Origin: Fibrobacter sp. UWB11
Lineage (GTDB): Bacteria > Fibrobacterota > Fibrobacteria > Fibrobacterales > Fibrobacteraceae
Length of the DNA: 64,000 nucleotides
Assembly (NCBI RefSeq): GCF_900143015.1
Contig: NZ_FSRT01000001.1
Span: 682,001-746,000 of the forward strand
Reading direction: 5' to 3'
Part shown: in pieces, positions 16,947 to 26,800 of the stretch
How positions within the stretch are numbered: the stretch's first letter is position 1
Layout: every line of letters starts with the position of its first letter
Translations under genes and position numbers: made by a program
Notes under the pieces: model-generated
Database searches by the model: none
The model's input: the letters and a program-made list of their open reading frames with translations, nothing else
Told to the model about the DNA's origin: nothing

Positions 16947-18431
16947 ATGTTTAAAGTTGGTTTTGATAACGAAGCTTATCTAAAAACTCAATCTGAAAAA
17001 ATTCAAGAACGTATCTCTAAATTTGGCGGAAAACTCTATCTTGAATTTGGTGGAAAATTATTCGATGATCATCATGCAAGCCGAGTTTTGCCGGGTTTTG
17101 CTCCAGACTCCAAGATCCGCATGCTCGAAAAGCTCAAGGATAAGGCCGAAGTCATCATCGCCATTAATGCTGGCGACATCGAAAAGAACAAGGTTCGTGG
17201 CGACCTCGGGATTACTTACGATCAGGACGTTCTTCGCTTGATTGATGCTTTCCGCGGTTATGGCCTTTACGTGAGCAGCGTGGTATTGACTCGTTGGCAA
17301 GAACAGCCGAGTGCGGTCGCTTACCAGAAAAAGCTTGAAACGCTTGGCCTCAAGGTCTATCGTCATTACCCGATTGCCGGCTATCCGAGCAACATTCCGC
17401 TTGTCGTGAGCGATGATGGTTATGGCAAAAATGAATTTGTTGAGACTTCTCGCGAACTCGTTGTGGTGACTGCTCCGGGTCCGGGAAGTGGAAAGATGGC
17501 TGTCTGCCTTTCCCAAATTTATCATGAAAACAAGCGTGGCGTTAAGGCTGGTTACGCCAAGTTCGAAACGTTCCCGATTTGGAACATCCCGCTCAAGCAC
17601 CCGGTCAACCTCGCATATGAAGCTGCAACGGCCGACTTGAACGACGTGAACATGATTGACCCGTTCCACTTGGAAGCTTACGGCAAGACGACCATCAACT
17701 ACAATCGCGATGTCGAAATTTTCCCGGTGCTGAACGCTCTCTTTACGCGCATTCTCGGTGAATCTCCGTACAAGAGCCCGACGGATATGGGCGTGAACAT
17801 GGCTGGCAACTGCATCGTTGATGATGCTGCTGTTTGCGAAGCCGCCAATGCCGAAATCATCCGCCGTTACTACAACACGCTTTGCCAGGTCCGCAAGGGC
17901 AATGCCGAAAAGGATCAGGTCTACAAGCTTGAACTCGTGATGGAACAGGCTCACATCAGCGCCAAGGATCGCAAGGTCGCTGTTGCTGCAGTCGCAAAGG
18001 CCGAAGAAACGAATGGTCCGGCTGTTGCAATCGAATTGAACGACGGTACCATCATTACGGGCAAGACCTCTTCGCTTTTGGGCGCATCCTCAGCTGCATT
18101 GCTCGATGCTCTCAAGCATTTGGCTGGCATCCCGGACGAAGTTCGTTTGCTCTCTCCGATGGTGATTGAGCCGATTCAGAACCTCAAGACAAAGCAGCTC
18201 GGTCACAAGAACCCGCGCTTGCACATGGATGAAGTTTTGGTCGCTCTCTCCGTTTGCGCTCTCACGGATTACAACGCGAAGATTGCTCTCGAAAAGCTCC
18301 CGGAACTCCGCCATTGCGAAGTCCACTCTAGCGTGATCCTCTCGCAGGTTGATGTTGGTGTGTTCCGCCGCCTCGGTGTGAATCTGACATCGGAACCGAA
18401 TTATCAGACGAGCAAACTCTATCACGGGTAA
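16947..18431 (+). CDS. DUF1846 (UPF0371) family protein
   Basis: 494 residues, the family length. It opens MFKVGFDNEAYLKTQSEKI and has the family hallmarks GGKLYLEFGGKLFDDHHASRVLPGF, TAPGPGSGKMAVCLSQIYHE, NPVNLAYEAATADLNDVN-like and YNRDVEIFPVL. The GPGSGK stretch suggests nucleotide or phosphate binding. Relatives are known only as structures; their reaction is not established. Codons are strongly biased to the set used in pilMNOPQ and argJ, which suggests high expression. A good promoter is present. It has no operon partner. Confidence 0.95.
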   Translation: MFKVGFDNEAYLKTQSEKIQERISKFGGKLYLEFGGKLFDDHHASRVLPGFAPDSKIRMLEKLKDKAEVIIAINAGDIEKNKVRGDLGITYDQDVLRLIDAFRGYGLYVSSVVLTRWQEQPSAVAYQKKLETLGLKVYRHYPIAGYPSNIPLVVSDDGYGKNEFVETSRELVVVTAPGPGSGKMAVCLSQIYHENKRGVKAGYAKFETFPIWNIPLKHPVNLAYEAATADLNDVNMIDPFHLEAYGKTTINYNRDVEIFPVLNALFTRILGESPYKSPTDMGVNMAGNCIVDDAAVCEAANAEIIRRYYNTLCQVRKGNAEKDQVYKLELVMEQAHISAKDRKVAVAAVAKAEETNGPAVAIELNDGTIITGKTSSLLGASSAALLDALKHLAGIPDEVRLLSPMVIEPIQNLKTKQLGHKNPRLHMDEVLVALSVCALTDYNAKIALEKLPELRHCEVHSSVILSQVDVGVFRRLGVNLTSEPNYQTSKLYHG

Positions 18432-18432
18432 C

Positions 18433-18538
18433 AAAAATCGTCTAAGCTTCGCATAGCTGCGTTCTCGCCCCTCTCGTCGTACTATTTGTACGGCTTCGGG
18501 GTCTGCGGCCTGGCTCTGCTCGCTTATCCGATTTTTTT
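18433..18538 (+). repeat. Nested long hairpin after the DUF1846 gene
   Basis: Outer arms AAAATCG / CGATTTT enclose TAAGC / GCTTA, then CCCC / GGGG and CGTAC / GTACG around TATTT. It ends in a T run, so it may also act as the terminator. It looks like a dispersed palindromic element, not a simple terminator. Confidence 0.6.
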
Positions 18539-18541
18539 GCA

Positions 18542-18566
18542 GTCATCCCGGATTTATTCCGGGATC
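18542..18566. repeat. Palindromic repeat (family B, short)
   Basis: GTCATCCCGGA / TTCCGGGATC: the core of the family found again at 21550 and 16055. Confidence 0.7.
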
Positions 18567-18682
18567 GGCATACACGGTTCAAATAGCAGATACTTTTAGA
18601 AAAAGATTATCGAGAAATCGGTAGTCTTTTTCTTTTTGTTTGTATATTTAAAAAGTGATTTGATTATAAGGATGGGCTTTGA

Positions 18683-19075
18683 ATGGCTGATGATAAAGTT
18701 TATGATGATGTTGAAGTTCACGATATGAATGATTTGCATCGTGATAGACGGACTGTGAAACCGGGGGATGAACAGAATGGTTCTCCTGTTGTCTGGAAAG
18801 CACTTTCTGTAGTTATCGCAATGCTTGCTGTTCTTTACGACTTGTCTCCGGTTGATGCTGTGCCGGATGCTGTTCCTGTTTTTGGTTGGCTAGATGATGT
18901 CGGGTTTACGTTGATGGCTGCTCTCAATGCTTACCAGCATTTTTCAAAAGACCAGTCTTCAATGTGGGTTCGCATGGCTAAATACGTCAAGTGGATGATG
19001 GTGGCTTTAATTGTTCTTGCCGGAGTTGCTGTTGGCGGGCTTGTTGCAGCCATTATCGCTCTTGTGGTGCGTTAA
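18683..19075 (+). CDS. DUF1232/YkvA-type membrane protein
   Basis: 130 residues. The signature LYDLSPVDAVPDAVPVFGWLDDVG (about residues 53-76) defines DUF1232, whose members are small inner-membrane proteins of unknown role. A polar 35-residue tail precedes it. Two further hydrophobic segments follow (about 98-128). AAGGATGG lies before the ATG. A terminator follows. Confidence 0.88.
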   Translation: MADDKVYDDVEVHDMNDLHRDRRTVKPGDEQNGSPVVWKALSVVIAMLAVLYDLSPVDAVPDAVPVFGWLDDVGFTLMAALNAYQHFSKDQSSMWVRMAKYVKWMMVALIVLAGVAVGGLVAAIIALVVR

Positions 19076-19094
19076 GTTTACTGCTTTGCTGTTA

Positions 19095-19127
19095 TTTTTG
19101 AGGGCCGTTCTTGGACCCTCTTTTTTT
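19095..19127 (+). terminator. Terminator after the DUF1232 gene
   Basis: Stem GAGGG / CCCTC (19100-19120), extended by GG/CC pairs, is followed by seven T. Confidence 0.75.
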
Positions 19128-19177
19128 AACAAAAGAATAACTTATATTTAATTCAAATGTATGGGGAGGAGATGCTT

Positions 19178-20560
19178 ATGAAAATGTTTGCAAAGTTTGT
19201 GCCGTTTATGCTTGTGACAGCTATGTCTGTCTTTACCGCCTGTGGTGGCGATTCTGGCAGCAATGCTGATTCAGAAGAACCGGTGTCCAGCAGCAGTAAA
19301 AAGGACAGCTCGAAATCTAGCAGTAGCACGGCGAAGTCCTCTTCAAGTGCAAAGTCCTCGTCTGCGGACGATTGGGATGATGACGAAGAAATGTGCTTGC
19401 CACCAACGATATTTGGCTTGGCGGGTGAAGAGGGGTGTTCCGATCCGAGTATTTTGAGTTCCGTAAAGCCCGCTAAGCAGTGCAAAACGGAAAAGGATGA
19501 TAAGTGCGAATACGGCACGATGACCGACCCTCGTGATGGCAAAAAGTACAAGACGGTTGTCATTGGTGAACAGACTTGGATGGTGGATGACCTGAATTAC
19601 GAAATGGAAGGTTACAAAAAGGGCCGTTATAAGCAAACCGCTGCGATGCATGCTTGCCCTTACGGTTGGCATTTGCCGAGTGAATGCGAATACATGATTT
19701 TGATGGAGGCCATTGGAGGGTCTGACGTTGCGAGTAAAATGCTAAAGTCTACGACTGGCTGGAAAGATGGCCATAATGGTGTTGATGCTTTCGGCTTTTC
19801 GGCTCAGCAACTTTCTGATTTGGATGATGCTTATTTCTGGACGAGCAATTTTTATACCGACCTAGCTATAACCATGTGGGTTAGGGGTGATGAAGATGCT
19901 CATACGACTTGGTGGATTCGCCCTACATGTGAAAAATATCCGGTTCGTTGCGTTAAGGGGTATGGCCCTTCGGATGTGGGTGTCGAACGTAGCTCCTTCA
20001 AGGATTCTCGTGATGGTCAAACGTACAAGACGGTAAAAATCAATGAGCAGTGGTGGATGGCCGAGAATTTGAATTACGAGTCGGAAAATAGTTTTTGCTT
20101 CTATGATAACCCAAGCAAATGCGAAGAGTATGGTCGTCATTACACATGGGCGGCTGCGAAGAACGCTTGCCCTTCTGGCTGGCACTTGCCGGATACAACG
20201 GAATGGAATACGTTGATAAACCTTATGGGCGGTAAAGATGAAGCTGGCAAAATCCTCAAATCCACAAGTGGTTGGGAGCCTTGCAATCGGTATCGGACTG
20301 CAAGAAAGGGTGACGAAATTGTTAGGGTTGATACTATCCCAGTTGTGAACTTGGATAAATACGGATTTACGATTCTTCCTGCGGGTAATGCCCATACAGT
20401 CTTCGGTCTGGAGGGCATTTTGACGGAGTTTTGGACTTCCGTAGAACAGGGCGATTCTTTGGCAATCGACATGATAACCGCATATACGGATGATTCATTT
20501 GTGACGGCTAAATCAGATAAAAATTGGAAACTCTCGGTCCGGTGTGTAAAAGACAAATAA
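19178..20560 (+). CDS. Lipoprotein with two FISUMP domains
   Basis: 460 residues. The start at 19178 is seven bases after GGGGAGGAG; two earlier ATGs are worse placed. Lipobox VFTAC (Cys at about 19) is followed by a Ser-rich linker (SSSSKKDSSKSSSS) like those in Fibrobacter surface proteins. Two copies of the FISUMP domain follow (about 120-265 and 275-460), each with GxxYKTVxIxEQxWM, CPxGWHLP and PVRCVK. The first copy lacks the YTWAAA segment of the second. The domain is named for its abundance in Fibrobacter succinogenes; its function is unknown, but surface binding is plausible. It is 33 bp from a second FISUMP gene. Confidence 0.93.
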   Translation: MKMFAKFVPFMLVTAMSVFTACGGDSGSNADSEEPVSSSSKKDSSKSSSSTAKSSSSAKSSSADDWDDDEEMCLPPTIFGLAGEEGCSDPSILSSVKPAKQCKTEKDDKCEYGTMTDPRDGKKYKTVVIGEQTWMVDDLNYEMEGYKKGRYKQTAAMHACPYGWHLPSECEYMILMEAIGGSDVASKMLKSTTGWKDGHNGVDAFGFSAQQLSDLDDAYFWTSNFYTDLAITMWVRGDEDAHTTWWIRPTCEKYPVRCVKGYGPSDVGVERSSFKDSRDGQTYKTVKINEQWWMAENLNYESENSFCFYDNPSKCEEYGRHYTWAAAKNACPSGWHLPDTTEWNTLINLMGGKDEAGKILKSTSGWEPCNRYRTARKGDEIVRVDTIPVVNLDKYGFTILPAGNAHTVFGLEGILTEFWTSVEQGDSLAIDMITAYTDDSFVTAKSDKNWKLSVRCVKDK

Positions 20561-20593
20561 AAAGATCTTTAATTTATTCCTTGGAGGTTGTAG

Positions 20594-21403
20594 ATGAAAA
20601 AGTTATTCGCAATATGTGCCGTGTCTGTGTTCTTTCTTGTCGCTTGCGGTGGCGACAGTGGCAACAATGCCAATTCAGACGAACCTGAGTCCAGCAGTTC
20701 CGTCAAAAGCTCTAGTAGCAGTGCGAAATCAAGCAGTTCGGTGACTGTGGCGACTTCGTGCAAAACCGAAAAGAAAGACAATTGCGAATACGGTTCGCTG
20801 ACCGACGACCGCGATGGTCAGACTTACAAGACCGTGAAAATCGGCGAACAGATCTGGATGGCTGAGAACCTCAACTACGAAGAACGAAATAGTTACTGCT
20901 ATAATGATTCTGCAGAATACTGCGCCAAGTACGGTCGCCTTTACACCTGGGCTGCTGCGATGGATAGTGCGGAATCATGGAGCTCAAATGGCCGGTACTG
21001 TGGCTTCAATAAGACGTGCTCGTCGAAAAACCCAGTGCGCGGAATATGTCCTAAGGGCTGGCATCTGCCTTCCGATCAGGAATTCAAAACCCTGTTTGAG
21101 GCTGTTGGCGGCAAATCCACAGCTGGTACAGCTCTTAAGTCCACCAGTGGCTGGCATAATGAAGGTTCCGGCACCGATGCCTTCGGGTTCTCGGCACTCC
21201 CTGCCGGTGACAGGGAAACTTCTGGCAGGCGCGATGCTGATGTGGTTTTCAACAACGAGGGCAACGGCACGTACTTTTGGAGTTCTGCAGAGTTCGACAA
21301 GATCAATGCGCATGGCTTGTGCTTGAAAGACTATCATGGCGACGCGTATCTGGACTTGGTCCGCAAAAGTTACAGTTTTCCAGTCCGCTGCATCCAAGAT
21401 TAG
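20594..21403 (+). CDS. FISUMP-domain lipoprotein
   Basis: 269 residues, paralogous to the gene just upstream. Lipobox FLVAC is followed by GGDSGNNANS and a Ser-rich linker (about 30-50), almost the same layout as the neighbour, which points to tandem duplication. One full FISUMP domain spans about 65-269: DRDGQTYKTVKIGEQIWM, YGRLYTWAAAM, CPKGWHLPSDQEF, LKSTSGW, FGFSALPAG, YFWSSAE and FPVRCIQD. TTGGAGGT precedes the ATG. Co-transcription with the upstream gene is likely. Confidence 0.95.
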   Translation: MKKLFAICAVSVFFLVACGGDSGNNANSDEPESSSSVKSSSSSAKSSSSVTVATSCKTEKKDNCEYGSLTDDRDGQTYKTVKIGEQIWMAENLNYEERNSYCYNDSAEYCAKYGRLYTWAAAMDSAESWSSNGRYCGFNKTCSSKNPVRGICPKGWHLPSDQEFKTLFEAVGGKSTAGTALKSTSGWHNEGSGTDAFGFSALPAGDRETSGRRDADVVFNNEGNGTYFWSSAEFDKINAHGLCLKDYHGDAYLDLVRKSYSFPVRCIQD

Positions 21404-21503
21404 ACGCGAAAACGCCTGCTTAGGTTGGTGTGGTTCGGCTGGCTCACCAACCTATTGTCGAAGCATGCGGGCTACAGACGAGAGACTGGATTTGCAAAAA
21501 CGC

Positions 21504-21537
21504 AAAAAAGACCACGAGTTTATCGTGGTCTTTTTTC
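21504..21537 (+). terminator. Terminator after the FISUMP pair
   Basis: A run stem AAAAAAGACCACGA / TCGTGGTCTTTTTT with a short loop; strong and bidirectional. Confidence 0.85.
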
Positions 21538-21549
21538 TGTGTGCTAATC

Positions 21550-21660
21550 GTCATGCTGAAGCCCGTAAGGGCTGATGCATCCAGTAAAGTCTTGCTGTTG
21601 GACAATAACTGGATCCTTCGACTTAGTTTATCCCGGACTTGTTCCGGGACTCAGGATGAC
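21550..21660. repeat. Paired palindromic element (family B)
   Basis: Left half GTCATGCTGA..GATGCATCCAGT and right half ACTGGATCCTTCGA..TCAGGATGAC are inverted to each other; each carries its own hairpin (GCCCGTAAGGGC and CCCGGAC..GTTCCGGG). It is a BIME-like arrangement without a transposase. Confidence 0.8.
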
Positions 21661-21683
21661 ATGAAACGCTTTCGCATTGTGTG

Positions 21684-23570
21684 TTACTTCACAGAAGCCG
21701 TCAGCAGCTTTGTAATCGCAGCGACGTATTCAGCGGGGTTCGGGAGCGGAGAACCTTCGGCGAGCAAAGCCTGACCGTAGAGAGCCTTCGGCCAATCGCC
21801 AAGATCTTCCTTCGCTTCGGCCTTCTTCTTGAGCATTTCGCAAATCGGGTGCGTCGGGTTGATTTCCAAGATGCGCTTGGACTTCGGCAAGTTCTTCTGG
21901 CCCATGGCCTTCATCATGCGTTCCATCTGGGCGCTCATGGCATCTTCGCTAGTCACGAGGCAGCACGGGCTGTCCTTGAGACGGCTAGAAACGCGGACTT
22001 CCTTGATGTTTTCGTCCAAGACCTTCTGCAAGTTTTCGCAGAGACCCTTGAAAATGCCCTTGTTTTCTTCTTCGGCCTTCTTTTCTTCTTCGGTCTTTTC
22101 GAAGTCCACATCGCCACGGGAAATGTCGTGGAACTTCTTGTCGCCGAATTCCGTGAGGCTAGACATCATGAATTCATCGATGCCGTCGCTCATGAGCAAC
22201 ACTTCGTAGCCCTTGGCCTTGAATGCTTCAAGCATCGGGTTCGACTTAATGGCGTTCTTGTCGCCCACGAGGTAGTAGATTTCCTTCTGGCCTTCCGGCA
22301 TGCGCTTTACGTATTCGTCGAGGCTTACGAGAGCGTCGCCTTCAGTCTTGGTGCTTTCGAAACGGAGCAACTTCTTGAGTTCATCAAGATGTTCCCAGTT
22401 CATGTAGAAGCCTTCCTTAAGGACCATGCCGAGTTCACGCCACCAAGCGTTGTACTTAGCGACATCCTTGTCGGCCATGTTCTGCAAGGCGTCGAGCACC
22501 TTCTTGATCACGTGCTTGCGGATGTTCGTGATAATCTTGTTGTTCTGCAAGATTTCACGGGACACGTTCAGCGGCAAGTCTTCGGAATCGACTACACCGC
22601 GCACAAAGCGGAGCCACGGCGGCAGCAAGTCCTTGCAGTCGTCCATGATAAAGACTTTCTTCACATAGAGCTTCAGACCGTGCAATGCGTCGTTGTGCCA
22701 AATGTTGAACGGAGCCTTCGACGGAATGTAGACGAGGCTCCAGAATTCCTGGGAACCTTCAGCGTGGCTGTGGCTCCAGGCGGCCGGTTCGTCGGCTTCG
22801 TGGCTGATGACGTTGTAGAAATCCTTGTATTGTTCTTCGGTGACGTCCTTTTCGCTCTGGCGCCACAAAGCGGTCTTGTCGTTCAAACGTTCTTCCGGCT
22901 TTTCTTCGAGTTCGCCCTTGTCGTTCTTCGTTGCTTCCGGGTGGAAGTAAATGCCGTAGCTCACAAAGCCGCTGTACTTCTGCACGATGTCCTTGATTTT
23001 CCATTCGCTGGCGAAATCTTCGGCGTCTTCGTCGTCCTTCAGGTACAACGTAATCTTGGTGCCCACCTTGTCGAGCGGTGCTTCGGAGATTTCGAAATCG
23101 CCCGTGCCTTCGGATGCCCACAGGTAGCCCTGCTTTTCGCCGGCCTTGAGCGTAAGGACCTCGACCTTCTTCGCGACCATGAACACGGAGTAGAAACCCA
23201 CACCGAACTGGCCAATCAAATCAACGCTGCCCTTGTCGCCTTCCTTCAAATTCTTGATAAAGTTCTTGGTGCCGCTACGGGCGATGGTACCCAGGCAGTT
23301 GATCAAGTCTTCCTTGTTCATGCCGATACCGTTGTCTTCCACAACGATGCGCTTGCCTTCCTTGTTCACCGAGATGTCGATGCGGAGCTGCGTGCCCATC
23401 GGGAGCAGGTCGGCGTTTGAAAGCGAGAGGAAACGGCGCTTGTCAAGTGCGTCCGCCGCGTTCGAGACGAGTTCGCGGAGGAAGATTTCCTTGTTGCTGT
23501 AAAGGGAGTTGATCATCAAGTTCAGCATGTCGCGAACTTCAGTTTGGAATTCCATCTTCTCAGTTGCCAT
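21684..23570 (-). CDS. htpG: Molecular chaperone HtpG (Hsp90)
   Basis: Cytoplasmic ATP-dependent chaperone, 628 residues, the full bacterial length. The ATPase N-domain carries the Hsp90 hallmarks: LFLRELVSNAADALDKRR-type segment at about 29-46, EDNGIGMNKEDL at about 79-90 and FGVGFYSVFMV at about 120-130. The middle domain has GVVDSEDLPLNVSRE and the C-terminal dimerisation part ends with MLKKKAEAKEDLG. Gly and Asp residues that bind ATP are intact. It stands alone; the upstream region has a stem GAAACTT / AAGTTTC (23602-23620), but no recognisable heat-shock operator was found. Confidence 0.98.
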   Translation of the reverse strand: MATEKMEFQTEVRDMLNLMINSLYSNKEIFLRELVSNAADALDKRRFLSLSNADLLPMGTQLRIDISVNKEGKRIVVEDNGIGMNKEDLINCLGTIARSGTKNFIKNLKEGDKGSVDLIGQFGVGFYSVFMVAKKVEVLTLKAGEKQGYLWASEGTGDFEISEAPLDKVGTKITLYLKDDEDAEDFASEWKIKDIVQKYSGFVSYGIYFHPEATKNDKGELEEKPEERLNDKTALWRQSEKDVTEEQYKDFYNVISHEADEPAAWSHSHAEGSQEFWSLVYIPSKAPFNIWHNDALHGLKLYVKKVFIMDDCKDLLPPWLRFVRGVVDSEDLPLNVSREILQNNKIITNIRKHVIKKVLDALQNMADKDVAKYNAWWRELGMVLKEGFYMNWEHLDELKKLLRFESTKTEGDALVSLDEYVKRMPEGQKEIYYLVGDKNAIKSNPMLEAFKAKGYEVLLMSDGIDEFMMSSLTEFGDKKFHDISRGDVDFEKTEEEKKAEEENKGIFKGLCENLQKVLDENIKEVRVSSRLKDSPCCLVTSEDAMSAQMERMMKAMGQKNLPKSKRILEINPTHPICEMLKKKAEAKEDLGDWPKALYGQALLAEGSPLPNPAEYVAAITKLLTASVK

Positions 23571-23748
23571 GTTTTCTTGTCCTTTGTTAAATTTTGAAGC
23601 AGGAAACTTTTGAAAGTTTCAAAATGAAACGTTTTTGCGTGTTTCCGCTCTGTTTTCGCGGGAATATATGCAATAACCGTGCCAACACAAGACCGCTCGC
23701 GCTAATGCAAAATAACAACACCTTCAGAGCGTTCGCTCTCGCAAACAC

Positions 23749-23773
23749 GCCTCGTTAATACGAGGCGCTTTTT
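23749..23773 (+). terminator. Hairpin with T run between htpG and the GH5-GT2 gene
   Basis: Seven-base stem GCCTCGT / ACGAGGC with TAAT loop and a T run on the plus strand. Both flanking genes run on the minus strand, so it may only partly serve the GH5-GT2 transcript. Confidence 0.45.
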
Positions 23774-23827
23774 GCTCACACAAGACCGCTAGTGCAATCT
23801 CGTTTGATAGTAATGATGTCTCGATTT

Positions 23828-26800
23828 TTAAGACGATATTCTATGAGAAATGTTTCTCCAGATGTCGAATAGTGCTCCTCGGCCGATTTTCAGGTATTGC
23901 GGCAGAGTTGAAATGCGGTCGTAAAGCATCTGGATGTATTCGTCCTTTTTGCCGTTAAAATCGAGAATTTCGACGGTATAGACGCTTGGAATGTGCGGAT
24001 TATTAGAACGATGTTCTGCAACTACAGTTCCCTTGAGTTGCAGCGTGTAGCTCGTCGTTTGAATTTCAAAATTGATGGGTTCACCTAGGTACAAATCGTT
24101 CATGTTGTCTGTGTAAATGTCGACTCCGTGTTCAAGTAGTTTTGTGGTAATGCCACTTACGCGGCAGCCGTCTTCTTTAGTGACCTCAACCAATTCCGCG
24201 GCTCGAACTTTCACGTTTTCGCCATCTGCATCGCGTCCGAGAACAAGCATAATGCACATGATAAGGTAATACGAATTGATGAATAGCCAAAACAATATGG
24301 CGAGTACTCCGATGTATTCGTAAACAATGAACATGTAAGTCATTTGCGCAATTCCCAAAACGGTCAGTGTCAATAACACAATAAAGGGAATAAGGCTCTT
24401 TTTGTCGATAATTCTTTCGTTTGCTTTTTCTTTCTTGGTGACTTTGAATGTCGAAAGCGTGAGGCCAAGCGCTTCCTTAATGATGGGTATCAGCAAGAAT
24501 GGCATGACGGATGTTTCGTAAATGCCGCTCCAACGAGTTGAAATCATGTTGCGGCTAAGAACGCGCAGCGAAATAATCTGCATAATATGCATCGGTAGCC
24601 AGAATAAAATCAAGTCTAGCAAGGTGCATTTGAAAATGGGAATGCAAAAAACGGCAAACATCAAGGGTGATAGCAAATAAACTAGATGCTTGATGGGGGA
24701 AAACCAATATAAAACGGAACTCAGGTAGCTTAATTTTTGCGCAAAGTTCAATTTGCGATTTCGTAAAAACTTGAGCTGCTTGGCTGTTGCGATGACTCCG
24801 CGCCCCCAGCGGGTGCGCTGCTGGATGTGCTCTTTGAACGAGTTGGGTGCAATTCCCGAGGCGAGCGCTTCCGAAAGCCCAAGGCTTGCAAATCCAGATG
24901 ATTCGATCAGCATGCCGGTTGCAAAGTCTTCGGTGATGGTTTCCGTGTAAAAACCGCCGATTTTGTTTAGCGCCTTTCTTGAAAGAATTGTATTGGAGCC
25001 TCCGTAAATCACGCTGTTTGATGAAGTCTTTGCCGCTTCGATTACGCGGTAGAAAAAGTCTTGTTCGTTCGGAACAATTGTTTCTGCATACAAATTATGT
25101 TGGAAAACATCCGGTGTGTAAAAACTTTGCGGTGTTTGTACAATGCCGAGCGGAAATCGCTTTTCTTCGGGCAAAGTTTCGTTGATTTTTTCGGCATCGA
25201 TAAAGTAGGGGATGGTCTTGAGTAAAAACTTGCGGCGCGGAATCATGTCTGCATCTAAAGTCACTATGTAAGGCGATGTTGTTCGCTTTAAGGCTTCGTT
25301 CAGGTTCCCGGCTTTGGCGCCTTTGTTATCGGGGCGGTCAAAGTAATTTACGCCCAGTTCTTCGGCAAGCTTACGCATTTCGGGGCGACGATTGTCGTCG
25401 CACAGATAAATGTGAACTTTATCCTTATCGGGATATTCCATGTACTTGCAACCGATAATGGTCTTGCGCAAAAGCTCAACAGGTTCATTGTAAGTGGATA
25501 TGAAAATGTCGACATCCGGGAATTCTTCGGGCTTGATTTGCGGTAGCGGATATTTCCTCAAGTTGAGCATGTCGTTGTAATGAATCAATGATTCTATGAA
25601 TCCGAGAATTTCTACAGCGAGCAAAATGACGCTTCCTATTACGGCGATGTTTCCGAATGCAAATGGGATGGAACATGTCATTCGCCAGCAAAGGTAAATC
25701 AAGGTACAAATAGTTCCTATAATCAGTACGGCGTTTCTCCAAAAACTTGGCTTGCGTACTTTATCTTCGGTGTGCCCGTATTTGTATAATTGCGTATAGG
25801 TCTTGATTTGGTTTCTTTTTAATTTTTTTAGAACGATTTTTGTTACTGTTAATAATAAAACGATAATGAGCGCCGGTGCAGCAAATATAAGCCAAAGCAT
25901 GTAAGGCTGTGTTCGCGATATAATTTTGAATTTTGATGATATTCTGTTGTCTGGGGCGATGGAGTCGACATCTTCTTTGCGCATAATCGCTCGTGCGAGT
26001 TTCCCGTAATATGTCAAATCTTTTTCGGTCAGGTATTCTAATGCACGAGAATCCGAATTGACAATGGCGCAAGTTTCATCTTTGTTGGATAAACTCCAAA
26101 TTGTATAATTTAGATGTAATGAATCGACAAGGCTGTACCATTTTTTGACACTTTCCAAGTCAATATGCCCATTGCCATCTTCTTCGCAGAGACCGCTTTC
26201 GGTAATGAAAATGGGCGTACCTGAGGCTACGACTTTTCTAAGCTTTTGGCGAAAATCATCTTTGTGCGAGGCCGCGTAAAAATGGAACACGTACATGACA
26301 TTTTTAAATTCCAAAGGATCCTTGGCAGGGAATTGAATTTCTCGACTGTAGTTCGGTGTTCCGACAAGAATCAATGCATCGGGATTGTATCTGCGGATGA
26401 CGGGAATTATCAGATTTGAATATTCCTTGATGTCGTCCCAAGTGGTATTGCCGTTGGGTTCGTTGCAGATTTCGAAAATGACATTGGGAATATTGGCGTA
26501 TTTTTTTGCAATCTTGTTAAAAAAATCGATTGCTTCAGCAAGGTTTTCGTTGGGATTATTGTCTTGTAAAATGTGCCAGTCGATGATGACATACATGTCG
26601 TTTGCGATGGCGAATTCGACACCTTTTTCGAGAATTTTCAAATTTTTCTTTTTGTTACCGTTGCAGTAGTCGTAAGAATACATGGCGAGTCGAATCAAGT
26701 TGGTGTTCCACTCGGAACTGATTTGGCGGAAAAGACCTTGATTGACATATTTAGGGAACCAAGTGAGCCCGTGTGTGCTGAATCCCTTGAGAACGGCTAG

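Noticed and set aside
21550-21660. Insertion sequence remnant
   Set aside because: Inverted ends exist, but there is no transposase fragment and the same ends recur as short elements elsewhere.
21681-23420. 579-codon frame antisense to htpG
   Set aside because: Same reason: shadow of a highly biased gene; no ribosome site or domain.
23828-24260. c-di-GMP control of the GT2 domain through its PilZ-like tail
   Set aside because: The RxxxR part of the binding site is not visible, so only a PilZ-like fold is suggested.
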